In this document: piece after piece, positions 1 to 7,199 of the stretch
Position numbering within the stretch: position 1 is the first letter of the stretch
Layout of the letters: each line of letters starts with the position of its first letter
Source: Thermoanaerobaculales bacterium
GTDB lineage: Bacteria > Acidobacteriota > Thermoanaerobaculia > Thermoanaerobaculales > Sulfomarinibacteraceae
DNA length: 7,390 bases
Assembly (NCBI GenBank): GCA_025456385.1
Contig: JALOKS010000123.1
Location: 1-7,390, forward strand
Reading direction: 5' to 3'
The notes under the pieces: generated by a model
Told to the model about the DNA's origin: nothing
Databases searched by the model: none
What the model saw: the letters and a program-made list of their open reading frames with translations, nothing else
Translations under genes and position numbers: made by a program

Positions 1-653
1 ACGTCCTTCCCGATCTTCGTGTTGCACCTGATCTCGACGCCGAGGTCCGCGATCCGCTGGATCTCGGCGTCGAGAATCTCGCGCGGCAGGCGGTAGACCG
101 GGATGCCGTAGCGCAGCATGCCGCCGGCCTTCGGAAGGCCCTCGAAGACGGTCACCTTGTAACCGCGCCGGGCGAGCTGGTAGGCGCAGGAGAGACCTGA
201 AGGCCCGCCGCCGACGACGGCGATCTTCTGCTCCTTCGGGCCTTCGATCGGCTCGGCCTTGAGGCCGTGCTCGATCGCGAAGTCGCCGATGTAGCGCTCG
301 ACCGAGTTGATGCCAACCGGGCCGTCCTTGGCGCCGCGGTTGCAGCCCACCTCGCAGGGGTGGGGGCAGACCCGACCCATGACCGACGGGAAGGGGTTGG
401 TCTCCATCTCGATGCGCCACGCCTGCTCGGCCGCCTGCTCGAGGCTCAGGCCGAGCTTCTCGCGCAGGGCGATCACCGACAGCCAGCCGCGGATGTCGTT
501 GCCGCTCGGGCAGTTGCCGGTGCAGGGCGGTAGGCTCTCGACGTAGCGCGGGCGCAGCGACGAGATCTGCGTGCCGCCGCCGCCGCCGCCGCCCGAGAAG
601 CGCGACTTCGCTTTGTCCGACGCGTCCTTTTCCTTCTTCTTCAACAGACCCAT
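1..653 (-). CDS. dsrL: DsrL-like (GltD-family) Fe-S/FAD NAD(P)H oxidoreductase, N-terminal part
   Basis: I translated 217 uninterrupted codons from ATG at 653; the gene runs off the low-coordinate edge, so the NAD(P) domain and any C-terminal ferredoxin domain are not visible. A lysine-rich start (residues 1-20) leads to seven glycines (21-27). Cysteines C44 and C48 (PPCTGNCPSG) and C96, C100, C104 (GRVCPHPCEVGC) form the N-terminal Fe-S cluster pattern of glutamate synthase small subunit and its relatives. GGGPSGLS at 148-155 is the FAD-binding Rossmann loop, followed by GGMLRYGIP. A GAGGAGG ribosome site lies 7 bases before the ATG. The family includes GltD, NfnB-type subunits and DsrL. Position in a dsr operon with no glutamate synthase large subunit visible favours DsrL, an NAD(P)H:acceptor oxidoreductase working with DsrAB in the cytoplasm. 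The family assignment is firm; the DsrL identity rests mainly on context. Confidence 0.82.
   Translation of the reverse strand, partial: MGLLKKKEKDASDKAKSRFSGGGGGGGTQISSLRPRYVESLPPCTGNCPSGNDIRGWLSVIALREKLGLSLEQAAEQAWRIEMETNPFPSVMGRVCPHPCEVGCNRGAKDGPVGINSVERYIGDFAIEHGLKAEPIEGPKEQKIAVVGGGPSGLSCAYQLARRGYKVTVFEGLPKAGGMLRYGIPVYRLPREILDAEIQRIADLGVEIRCNTKIGKD
573..593 (-). repeat. (GGC)7 trinucleotide run coding a Gly7 linker
   Basis: Seven identical GGC codons in a row (GCC on the plus strand) lie inside the DsrL-like gene and encode residues 21-27. They separate a lysine-rich 20-residue leader from the Fe-S domain, so the run probably acts as a flexible linker. Identical codons in tandem are prone to slippage and could vary in length between strains. 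Confidence 0.85.
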
Positions 654-690
654 GGTGTCGCCTCCTCAACCACCGGCAACCGGCACCCGC

Positions 691-1137
691 TCACGCGAGC
701 TTGGACAGGTGCTTCTTGAACTTGTCGAGCGCCCCGAGCAGGGAGTCGTGCTTCTTCTCGTCCTTCAGGAGGTAGTCGAGAAGGATCGTGTGCATCGGCT
801 CGGTGGTCTCCTCCTTGAGCTCCTCGGCGAGCGCGATGGTCTGCCGCTCGAGCTCGTCGTGGGCCTCGATCTGACCCCACACCTCGGCGAGGTCCTTGTG
901 TGACACCGTGACCGGGGCCCTGGTGATGCTGTCGATCAGGAACTGCTGCACCCGGTGGTGCTGGACGGAGTCGTTGCGGATGATCTCCATGATCTGGCGG
1001 ACCAGGAGGTTGTCGGTCTTCTCCATGATCTGGGCGGTGGTCTCGATCGCATCGCGCTCGATCCCCTGCCACTGACGCAGCACGGTCACGGTCTTCTTCA
1101 GGCGCTCCGGGCCGGAGAGCTTCTTCTTCGCAGCCAT
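691..1137 (-). CDS. Small ferritin-like (rubrerythrin-fold) four-helix protein in dsr operon
   Basis: This 148-residue protein starts at ATG 1137, with a TTGGAGG ribosome site 5 bases upstream; a longer open frame to 1200 would add residues encoded by the intercistronic hairpin and is unlikely. It is almost wholly helical and charged, with four likely helices at about 12-42, 43-70, 82-110 and 113-145. Ferritin-like diiron ligand candidates are E27 in helix 1, D56/H60 (NDSVQHH) in helix 2, E91 or E95 (IEAHDELE) in helix 3 and E127-x2-H130 (DEKKH) in helix 4. The second-helix ligand differs from the usual ExxH, so metal binding is uncertain. No signal peptide or membrane segment is seen, so it is probably cytoplasmic. 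It lies between dsrD and the DsrL-like gene, suggesting a role in electron transfer, oxygen or peroxide protection, or iron handling for the dsr enzymes. The precise family was not recognised. Confidence 0.75.
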   Translation of the reverse strand: MAAKKKLSGPERLKKTVTVLRQWQGIERDAIETTAQIMEKTDNLLVRQIMEIIRNDSVQHHRVQQFLIDSITRAPVTVSHKDLAEVWGQIEAHDELERQTIALAEELKEETTEPMHTILLDYLLKDEKKHDSLLGALDKFKKHLSKLA

Positions 1138-1170
1138 TCCAACCTCCAATTTTTCGCGGGCGGCCGGCAA

Positions 1171-1197
1171 AGCCCCCCGGGCACCGCCCGGGGGGCT
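1171..1197 (-). promoter_or_regulatory. Strong GC hairpin between dsrD and the ferritin-like gene
   Basis: AGCCCCCCGGGC (1171-1182) and GCCCGGGGGGCT (1186-1197) are perfect 12-bp complementary arms around a 3-base loop. The hairpin begins 10 bases after the dsrD stop codon in the transcribed direction. No U-tract follows directly on the minus strand (TTGCCGGCC comes next), so it is not a canonical intrinsic terminator. It more likely protects the 3' end of the upstream dsrABD message, marks an RNA processing site, or partly attenuates transcription into the distal genes. Confidence 0.6.
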
Positions 1198-1207
1198 CAC
1201 CGTGCGC

Positions 1208-1441
1208 TCAGTTCTCGGGCAGCGTCACGAAGCTGCCGCCGGCATACTTGTAGATGCAGCGGCCGGTGTCGATGAGCTCGCGCAGGGCCTTCTTGCAGAG
1301 GGCCTTGTCCACCGAGTCCTCACCGAACTGATCGATCATCGCCTTCGTGACGTCCATCGGTTTCAGGTTCTTCTTGCCGTGTGTCGACTTGACCAGATCG
1401 TACATCGCGTCTGCGAGCTGCTGGATCGTGACCTCAGCCAT
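1208..1441 (-). CDS. dsrD: DsrD-like winged-helix protein
   Basis: A 77-residue protein directly follows dsrB with a 9-base gap; a purine-rich stretch AGGGGGAA overlapping the dsrB stop serves as ribosome site for ATG 1441. Length and position match DsrD, a roughly 78-residue winged-helix protein encoded after dsrAB in sulfate and sulfite reducers and shown to activate DsrAB. The fold is consistent: helices at about 5-19, 28-40 and 43-58, then a short beta wing (CIYKYAGGSFVTL, 62-74). The wing corresponds to the WSSGSTTMYG region of classical DsrD but is divergent, and the N-terminal half differs more. It may be a distant DsrD or another small winged-helix protein occupying the same place. 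The call relies on order, length and weak wing similarity rather than on a strong motif. Confidence 0.72.
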   Translation of the reverse strand: MAEVTIQQLADAMYDLVKSTHGKKNLKPMDVTKAMIDQFGEDSVDKALCKKALRELIDTGRCIYKYAGGSFVTLPEN

Positions 1442-1450
1442 GGCTTCCCC

Positions 1451-2527
1451 CTAGTGGCGCAGCTGCGCCGTCCGCATGAAGGTCTCGCCCGCGTGCTTGA
1501 AGTCGTCGATGTGGTACTTGGTGAAGGGCTGGTCGATGAGCTCGAAGAACTTGGGCCAGCCGATGCGGTCGATCCACTCACCAAGACGCTCGTTCTTGCG
1601 GGCATGGGCCGCGTAGGTCTCGACGATCTTGACCACCGCCTCGACAACCTCCGGCCAGCGGGGCGGGTTGTTGGGCAGGTAGGGGATCGCGAGCTTCGAG
1701 AACTTCGGCGGCACGCGCGAGTTCGAGACCTTGCCGCCCACCCAGACCGAGATGCCGTCGGTCTTGGCGTTGTTGATGGTGCAGGCCGGGCAGACCGTGT
1801 AGCAGTTGCCGCAGTACATGCACTGCTCCTCGACGATCTCCACCGACTGCTTGCCGTCCACGGTCGCCGGCCGGATCGCGCCGGTCGGGCAGGAGGCGAC
1901 CAGGGTCGGGATCTCGCACATCTTCGGCAGCTCGGCGTGGTTGATCACCGGCGCCCGGGTGTGAACGCCGAGGATCGCGATGTCCGAGCAGTGCACCGCG
2001 CCGCACATATTGAGGCAGCAGGCGTAGGCGATCCGGGTCTTCGCCGGCAGGTCCTTCTCGCCGGTGAAGTACGGGAAGAGCTCGTCCATCACGGCCTTGA
2101 CGACGCCCGAGGCGTCGGAGGCCGAGGAGTGGCAGTGCACCCAGCCCTGGGTGTGGACGATGTTCGAGAGCTTGGCGCCGAGACCGCCGACCGGGAAGCC
2201 GTAGTCGGCCAGCTCCTTGATGAGCGGCTCGATCTTCTTCTCGTCGGTGAGCAGGAACTCGACGTTGTTGCGGCTCGTCCAGCGCAGGTGGCCGCCGCAG
2301 TACGTGTCCGCGATGTCGCAGAACTTGCGGATCGTGGTGATGGCGAGCAGGCGCGGCGAGGCGGCGCGCACCGTGAAGAGCTTGTCGCCGGACTCGGCGA
2401 CGTGCACCATCACGCCGGGCTTCAGGATCTCGTGGTAGTCCCACTTGCCGTAGTTCTTCTTGATGACCTCGGGCAGGAACTGCTCGTAGTGCGGCGGTCC
2501 GATGTCGGTAATGCGTTCGTCAGCCAT
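1451..2527 (-). CDS. dsrB: Dissimilatory sulfite reductase beta subunit
   Basis: This 358-residue protein has the expected DsrB length and layout. The N-terminal half carries the sulfite reductase repeat with TIRKFCDIADTYCGGHLRWTSRNNVEF-type residues (65-91) and HTQGWVHCH (125-133, Cys132). The CCLNMCGAVHC segment (170-180) supplies the siroheme-coupled [4Fe-4S] cysteines. An inserted ferredoxin domain follows with C213 and the CMYCGNCYTVCPAC series (236-249), binding a further [4Fe-4S] cluster. All key cysteines are present and the frame is intact. DsrB pairs with DsrA in the cytoplasmic alpha2beta2 enzyme that reduces sulfite, passing the product to DsrC (not in this window). The start at ATG 2527 has GGGAGG 5 bases upstream, and only 14 bases separate it from the dsrA stop, so the two are co-translated. 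Whether the enzyme is of reductive or oxidative phylogenetic type needs a tree. Confidence 0.98.
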   Translation of the reverse strand: MADERITDIGPPHYEQFLPEVIKKNYGKWDYHEILKPGVMVHVAESGDKLFTVRAASPRLLAITTIRKFCDIADTYCGGHLRWTSRNNVEFLLTDEKKIEPLIKELADYGFPVGGLGAKLSNIVHTQGWVHCHSSASDASGVVKAVMDELFPYFTGEKDLPAKTRIAYACCLNMCGAVHCSDIAILGVHTRAPVINHAELPKMCEIPTLVASCPTGAIRPATVDGKQSVEIVEEQCMYCGNCYTVCPACTINNAKTDGISVWVGGKVSNSRVPPKFSKLAIPYLPNNPPRWPEVVEAVVKIVETYAAHARKNERLGEWIDRIGWPKFFELIDQPFTKYHIDDFKHAGETFMRTAQLRH

Positions 2528-2541
2528 GTCTTCCTCCCTTC

Positions 2542-3738
2542 CTACTCGGCCTTCTCGAAGATCTCGTCGTCGAAGAAGATGTACGGATTGGTGCGCGGGT
2601 GCATCACCATCTCCGGCACCGGTTCGAGCCCGATCTCTTCGAGGAAGTTCGAGAGGCCGACGCGCTGGATGAACTCACCGACCCGCTCGCGGGACTTGCC
2701 GTGCTCGCCCCAGAGCTCCCAGATGGCCTCGGTGAGCTCCTTGAGGTCGGAGTACTCGGACTCGGGGTCCATCTCCAGGAAGGGCACGAAGACCGACGAC
2801 AGCAGGGCGCCGCCGACGATCGGTGCCTTCGAGCCGATCAGGATGGTCGCACCGCGCTCCTTGCCGGGCTTGAGGGCCTTCGGCATCATGTTGATGCAGT
2901 GCATGCACTTGACACAGTTGGAGTTGTCGATGGCCAGCGTCTTGCCGTCCCAGCTCATGCAGCGGGTGGGGCAGCGGTCGCAGACGTCGGCGTTGAGGTC
3001 GAGGCCCTGCTTCTCGTAGTCCTTGACCTTCGCGTTGTTGACCTGGATGTCGTCCTTCCAGGTGCCGATAACGGAGCAGTCCGAGCGCGCGATCGAGGCC
3101 ACGCAGTCGTTCGGGCAGCCGGCGAACTTGAACTTGTACTTGTAGGGGAAGAAGGGCCGGTGCAGCTCGTCCTGGAAGCTCTGGGTGATGTTGTAGCAGG
3201 CGTTGAGCGTGTCGTAGCACGCCCACTCGCAGCGCGCCGGGCCGACGCAGCAGCTCGGCGTCCGCATGTTGGAGCCGGAGCCGCCGAGGTCCCAACCGTT
3301 GGCGGTCAGATCCGCGAAGATCGGCTCGATCGCCTCGGTCGTGCCGCCGAGGAAAACGATGTCGCCGGTCGAGCCGTGCATGTTGGTGATGCCCGAGCCG
3401 TGCTTGTCCCAGATGTCGCACAGGGTGCGCAGGGCGTCGCTGGTGTAGAACCAGGCGGAGGGCTGGTTGACGCGGAAGGTGTGGAACTCGGCCACGCCGG
3501 GGAACTCGGCCGCGAGGTCCGAGTAGCGCCCGATGACGCCTCCGCCGTAGCCCATGACCCCGACCAGGCCGCCGTGCTTCCAGTGCGAGATGTGCTCCTC
3601 GTAGGAGCGCTCGAGCTGGCTGATGGCGTCGCGCGTGATCGGCTTGTGGGCCTCCTTCTTCATCTCCTTGACGAAGCTCGGCCATGGCCCCTTCTCGAGC
3701 TCGTCAATCAGCGGCGTTTTCCTCTTCGTTTCTGTCAT
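2542..3738 (-). CDS. dsrA: Dissimilatory sulfite reductase alpha subunit
   Basis: This 398-residue protein has the complete DsrA pattern. C164-x5-C170 (CVGPARC) and C208-x3-C212 (CPNDC) are the siroheme-bridged [4Fe-4S] ligands. The inserted ferredoxin domain has C253, C256 and C260 (CDRCPTRC) and C275-x2-C278-x2-C281 (CVKCMHC) followed by the typical INMMPKAL. The NMHGSTGDIVFLG segment (119-131) belongs to the substrate/siroheme region. With DsrB it forms the cytoplasmic sulfite reductase. I chose ATG 3738: AAAGGAG lies 5 bases upstream. An in-frame GTG at 3744 gives 400 residues but would fall immediately after the ribosome site, so it is less likely. A 71-base gap separates dsrA from the upstream transporter gene, with no clear terminator in it, consistent with one transcript. 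No key residue is missing. Confidence 0.98.
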   Translation of the reverse strand: MTETKRKTPLIDELEKGPWPSFVKEMKKEAHKPITRDAISQLERSYEEHISHWKHGGLVGVMGYGGGVIGRYSDLAAEFPGVAEFHTFRVNQPSAWFYTSDALRTLCDIWDKHGSGITNMHGSTGDIVFLGGTTEAIEPIFADLTANGWDLGGSGSNMRTPSCCVGPARCEWACYDTLNACYNITQSFQDELHRPFFPYKYKFKFAGCPNDCVASIARSDCSVIGTWKDDIQVNNAKVKDYEKQGLDLNADVCDRCPTRCMSWDGKTLAIDNSNCVKCMHCINMMPKALKPGKERGATILIGSKAPIVGGALLSSVFVPFLEMDPESEYSDLKELTEAIWELWGEHGKSRERVGEFIQRVGLSNFLEEIGLEPVPEMVMHPRTNPYIFFDDEIFEKAE

Positions 3739-3779
3739 GGCCACTCCTTTCCAATGCTTTTATGACCTCGCAGGGATTG

Positions 3780-3811
3780 CTCGCCACCTGACACCCTCAT
3801 CCTCGCCACCT
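3780..3811. repeat. 10-bp direct repeat spanning transporter stop and the gap to dsrA
   Basis: CTCGCCACCT occurs at 3780-3789 and again at 3802-3811, with a period of 22 bases. The second copy overlaps the stop codon of the transporter gene. Read in the transcribed direction the unit is AGGTGGCGAG. It may be a small local duplication; no protein-binding role can be shown. Confidence 0.5.
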
Positions 3812-5465
3812 ACATCAGTGAGCTGATGTTCGACCAGAACCTGGCGAACACCACCGTCGACAGGAAGTAACCGAGCGGCACGTTGACCAGCACCCCGATG
3901 GTGAAGGCCCAGAACGGCTTGAGGCCGAAGGTCAGGAGATCCGCGAAGCGGGTGGACAGGCCGATGCAGAGGAAGCACAGCACGAACGCCCACGAGCGCA
4001 GATTTTTGATCGGCGTGAAGACCTTGGGTCGGAGGTCGCTGTCGAACCAGTCCGAGGCGTAGCGCAGCTGCTTCAGCGCCCCGATGGTGTCGGCGCGGCC
4101 CGGGTCGTCGGCCGGAATCGCCGCCTTCAGGATCTCGAACTCCTCGAGCGACATCGGGCGCCCGCCGGCGCTCCAGGTGATGGCGTCAGGCCCGACGGCG
4201 AAGCGGTCGGCGAGCTCCGCGGGCACGCGGTAGCTCGCGAGGTCGGCGTCGTAGCTGATCCTCTCGGCGCCGCTCTTGAAGGTGCCCTGGAGCTTCGCCC
4301 GGCCGACCCAGTCCGCCGGTACCGCGCTCGCGACGGCGGTCATGATGACCGAGGCCGCGAAGAACCCGAGCACGAACTTCGGGAAGCGCTCCCAGATGAT
4401 GCCGGCGCCGACCGCCTTCTCGGCGCCTTCGCGCTTCTCCCAGAAGACGACCGAGACCACCGCCAGGATCAGGCACCAGATGCCGATCCAGATGTCCCGC
4501 CCGATCACCTTCATCAGAGTGAAGGTGTTGATCGGGTCGTCCGGGTTGAGCGGGGGCTGGCCGGCCGGCGCGACGATCCCGCCGCGCTCGATGACTGTCG
4601 ACAGCTCGGCCACCACCGCGAAGCCGGCGGCGTCGGCGAACTCGGAGGTGCCGGTCCAGGCGCCCGCCTCGCCCGGCGAGATCATGCCCGGAACCATGAA
4701 CTTGAGGACGACCGAGAGGACGAGGATCATGACGATCGCCCACACCGAGACGATGGCGATCGCGATCGCGATGTGGTCCTTCTTGGCCTTGACCGCGCCG
4801 CCGACCGCGATCGAGGCCGACACGCCGCACACCGCGCCGGCGGCGCCGAGGACCGCGCCGAACTGCTTCTCGAGACCGAAGAGCCTGGTCGCGGCGAAGT
4901 AGATGGTCAGCCACGTGCAGACCGAGACGATGGTCGCCTGCAGGAAGGCGACCCAGCCGGCGCGGAAGATGAGGGTGAGCGGCAGGGTCGCGCCCAGGAG
5001 CACGATGCCGGTCTTGATGTAGTACTCGGTGAGCAGGCTCGCCTGGAACCACTCCGGGAGCTTGACGAGGTTGCCGACGACGAGGCCGATGATGAGGGCC
5101 AGCAGCGGCGCGCCGAGATCGGCCTTCTCGGCGAGCTCCCAGGTCGACAGGTAGGAGATCGCAGCCGAGGCGAGGAACAGGATCACGAAGCCGGGAAGGA
5201 AGCGGCGGACGCTGCGGCCCATCGCCACCATCGACAGCGTGAAGACGACCCCGAAGAGCGCGAAGATCGCCAGGTAGCCCGGCAGGTGGGCGGCGAAGTC
5301 GGCCGCGAGGCCGGCCGCGTCCGACCAGGCCCCGGGCGCGACGGCCCAGGAGACGATGCTGCCTCCCGAGGCGTAGGCGGCGAGGGCGAGCAGGACGATC
5401 CCGAGGCCGAGCCATACCGCCCAGTAGTCCTCGGTCTTCCAGAGCTTCTGAACTTCGCTCGGCAA
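3810..5465 (-). CDS. YeiH-type putative sulfate exporter family membrane transporter, enlarged
   Basis: From TTG 5465 this is a 551-residue polytopic membrane protein of the YeiH family (often named putative sulfate exporter; transport substrate unproven). Likely membrane spans lie at about 15-32, 64-83, 89-107, 118-134, 151-167, 170-192, 232-254, 326-342, 363-382, 491-504 and 517-540. Family signatures are AGAVCGVSAS (209-218), WTGTSEFADAAGF (270-282) and IGLSTRF near the C-terminus (501-507). Typical members have about 340-350 residues; this one has an N-terminal extension with an extra span or two and a soluble insert of about 105 residues (382-489). The open frame extends up to 5579, but that start would lie before the sigma-54 promoter at 5511-5527; TTG 5465 has GGGGGA 6 bases upstream and a protein start resembling the family. 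As first gene before dsrAB it could export sulfate or move sulfite or another sulfur oxyanion. Confidence 0.88.
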   Translation of the reverse strand: MPSEVQKLWKTEDYWAVWLGLGIVLLALAAYASGGSIVSWAVAPGAWSDAAGLAADFAAHLPGYLAIFALFGVVFTLSMVAMGRSVRRFLPGFVILFLASAAISYLSTWELAEKADLGAPLLALIIGLVVGNLVKLPEWFQASLLTEYYIKTGIVLLGATLPLTLIFRAGWVAFLQATIVSVCTWLTIYFAATRLFGLEKQFGAVLGAAGAVCGVSASIAVGGAVKAKKDHIAIAIAIVSVWAIVMILVLSVVLKFMVPGMISPGEAGAWTGTSEFADAAGFAVVAELSTVIERGGIVAPAGQPPLNPDDPINTFTLMKVIGRDIWIGIWCLILAVVSVVFWEKREGAEKAVGAGIIWERFPKFVLGFFAASVIMTAVASAVPADWVGRAKLQGTFKSGAERISYDADLASYRVPAELADRFAVGPDAITWSAGGRPMSLEEFEILKAAIPADDPGRADTIGALKQLRYASDWFDSDLRPKVFTPIKNLRSWAFVLCFLCIGLSTRFADLLTFGLKPFWAFTIGVLVNVPLGYFLSTVVFARFWSNISSLM

Positions 5466-5510
5466 CGCCCGTCCCCCGTTCACCAGCGACACTCGGCCGG
5501 GTACCGGCGG

Positions 5511-5527
5511 TGCAACCCCTGTGCCAG
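5511..5527 (-). promoter_or_regulatory. Sigma-54 (-24/-12) promoter of the transporter-dsr operon
   Basis: Read on the minus strand, 5527 to 5511 is CTGGCAC-AGGGG-TTGCA, matching the YTGGCAC-N5-TTGCW consensus at every defined base, with correct spacing of the invariant GG and GC. The predicted transcript start is near 5500, giving a leader of about 35 bases before TTG 5465. The gene immediately upstream encodes a sigma-54-dependent activator, which makes the match much more credible. Confidence 0.9.
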
Positions 5528-5599
5528 TGGCGGTCCTCGTGAAATAATCCACAACCTTCTGAGCGGTCGTTACTTTCAAGCGTCGCCGTCGCTCTGGGC

Positions 5600-5616
5600 G
5601 GGTCGCTGAACGACCC
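5600..5616. repeat. Inverted repeat GGGTCG-N5-CGACCC upstream of sigma-54 promoter
   Basis: Perfect 6-bp arms around CTGAA lie between the activator gene and the sigma-54 promoter, centred about 108 bp before the predicted start and about two helix turns from the CGTTAC palindrome. It could be a second activator site or a weak transcript-end hairpin for the activator gene; no T-run follows it on the minus strand. Confidence 0.4.
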
Positions 5617-5619
5617 CTC

Positions 5620-5637
5620 CGTTACTCAGGCGTAACG
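5620..5637. promoter_or_regulatory. Candidate upstream activator site, CGTTAC-N6-GTAACG palindrome
   Basis: Perfect 6-bp arms flank TCAGGC, an 18-bp dyad suited to a dimeric Fis-type helix-turn-helix. Its centre is about 128 bp upstream of the predicted sigma-54 start, within the usual range for activator sites. A lone CGTTAC half-site recurs at 5568-5573. Assignment to the adjacent activator is inference. Confidence 0.55.
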
Positions 5638-5718
5638 AACGCGGGTGACGCGCTGCCCCTCGCCGGCGGCGGTCCCCGGTCGCTGCCCCCGGACGTCGCG
5701 CCTCCCGGGCGCGGGCGC

Positions 5719-7080
<1,362 letters not shown>

Positions 7081-7100
7081 CGGCACCACGTCCCTTCCCG

Positions 7101-7128
7101 AAGGTATCGGCTCGGCGACGGTTGTCAA
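7101..7128 (-). promoter_or_regulatory. Possible sigma-70 promoter for the activator gene
   Basis: On the minus strand a perfect -35 TTGACA (7128-7123) is followed after 16 bases by TACCTT (7106-7101), only a 3-of-6 match to the -10 consensus. Transcript start would be near 7095, leaving a very short leader before ATG 7080. Weak. Confidence 0.3.
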
Positions 7129-7148
7129 GCTCGCCGTTCGGGACAACC
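7120..7148. repeat. Inverted repeat GGTTGTC-N15-GACAACC between divergent genes
   Basis: Perfect 7-bp arms (7120-7126 and 7142-7148) surround a 15-base spacer and overlap the TTGACA element of the activator's candidate promoter. The layout would fit an operator, for example for autoregulation, but nothing else supports it. Confidence 0.35.
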
Positions 7149-7157
7149 AACCCGGTG

Positions 7158-7166
7158 TGGCATACT
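7158..7166 (+). promoter_or_regulatory. Possible extended -10 promoter for the divergent gene
   Basis: TGGCATACT combines a TG extension with CATACT (4 of 6 matches to TATAAT). A start near 7173 would leave a leader of about 27 bases before GTG 7200. No good -35 is seen. Confidence 0.25.
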
Positions 7167-7199
7167 GGGGCCAGGTTGCCCCCGGAAGGTGGGTGAGAG

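Noticed and set aside
1202..3019. Plus-strand open frame of 605 codons opposite dsrD, dsrB and dsrA
   Set aside because: It is a GC-rich antisense shadow of clear dsr genes; its translation is rich in repetitive Val/Leu/Arg/Asp and has no recognisable domain.
2599..3765. Plus-strand open frame of 388 codons opposite dsrA
   Set aside because: Antisense shadow of a well-conserved gene, with low-complexity translation and no domain.
3739..3809. Possible internal sigma-70 promoter before dsrA (CATAAA on the minus strand)
   Set aside because: The -10-like element has no acceptable -35 at usable spacing.
5546..5558. Possible IHF site between activator dyads and sigma-54 promoter
   Set aside because: The location would suit IHF, but AATCCACAACCTT matches only about 6 of 9 defined consensus positions.
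4773..5609. Plus-strand open frame of 278 codons opposite the transporter
   Set aside because: Translation is highly charged, repetitive and unlike a folded protein; it mirrors the codons of the transporter.
7158..7180. Possible plus-strand sigma-54 promoter (TGGCAT ... TTGC)
   Set aside because: Spacing between the elements is wrong, about 12 bases rather than 5, and the alternative GG/GC pair is one base short.
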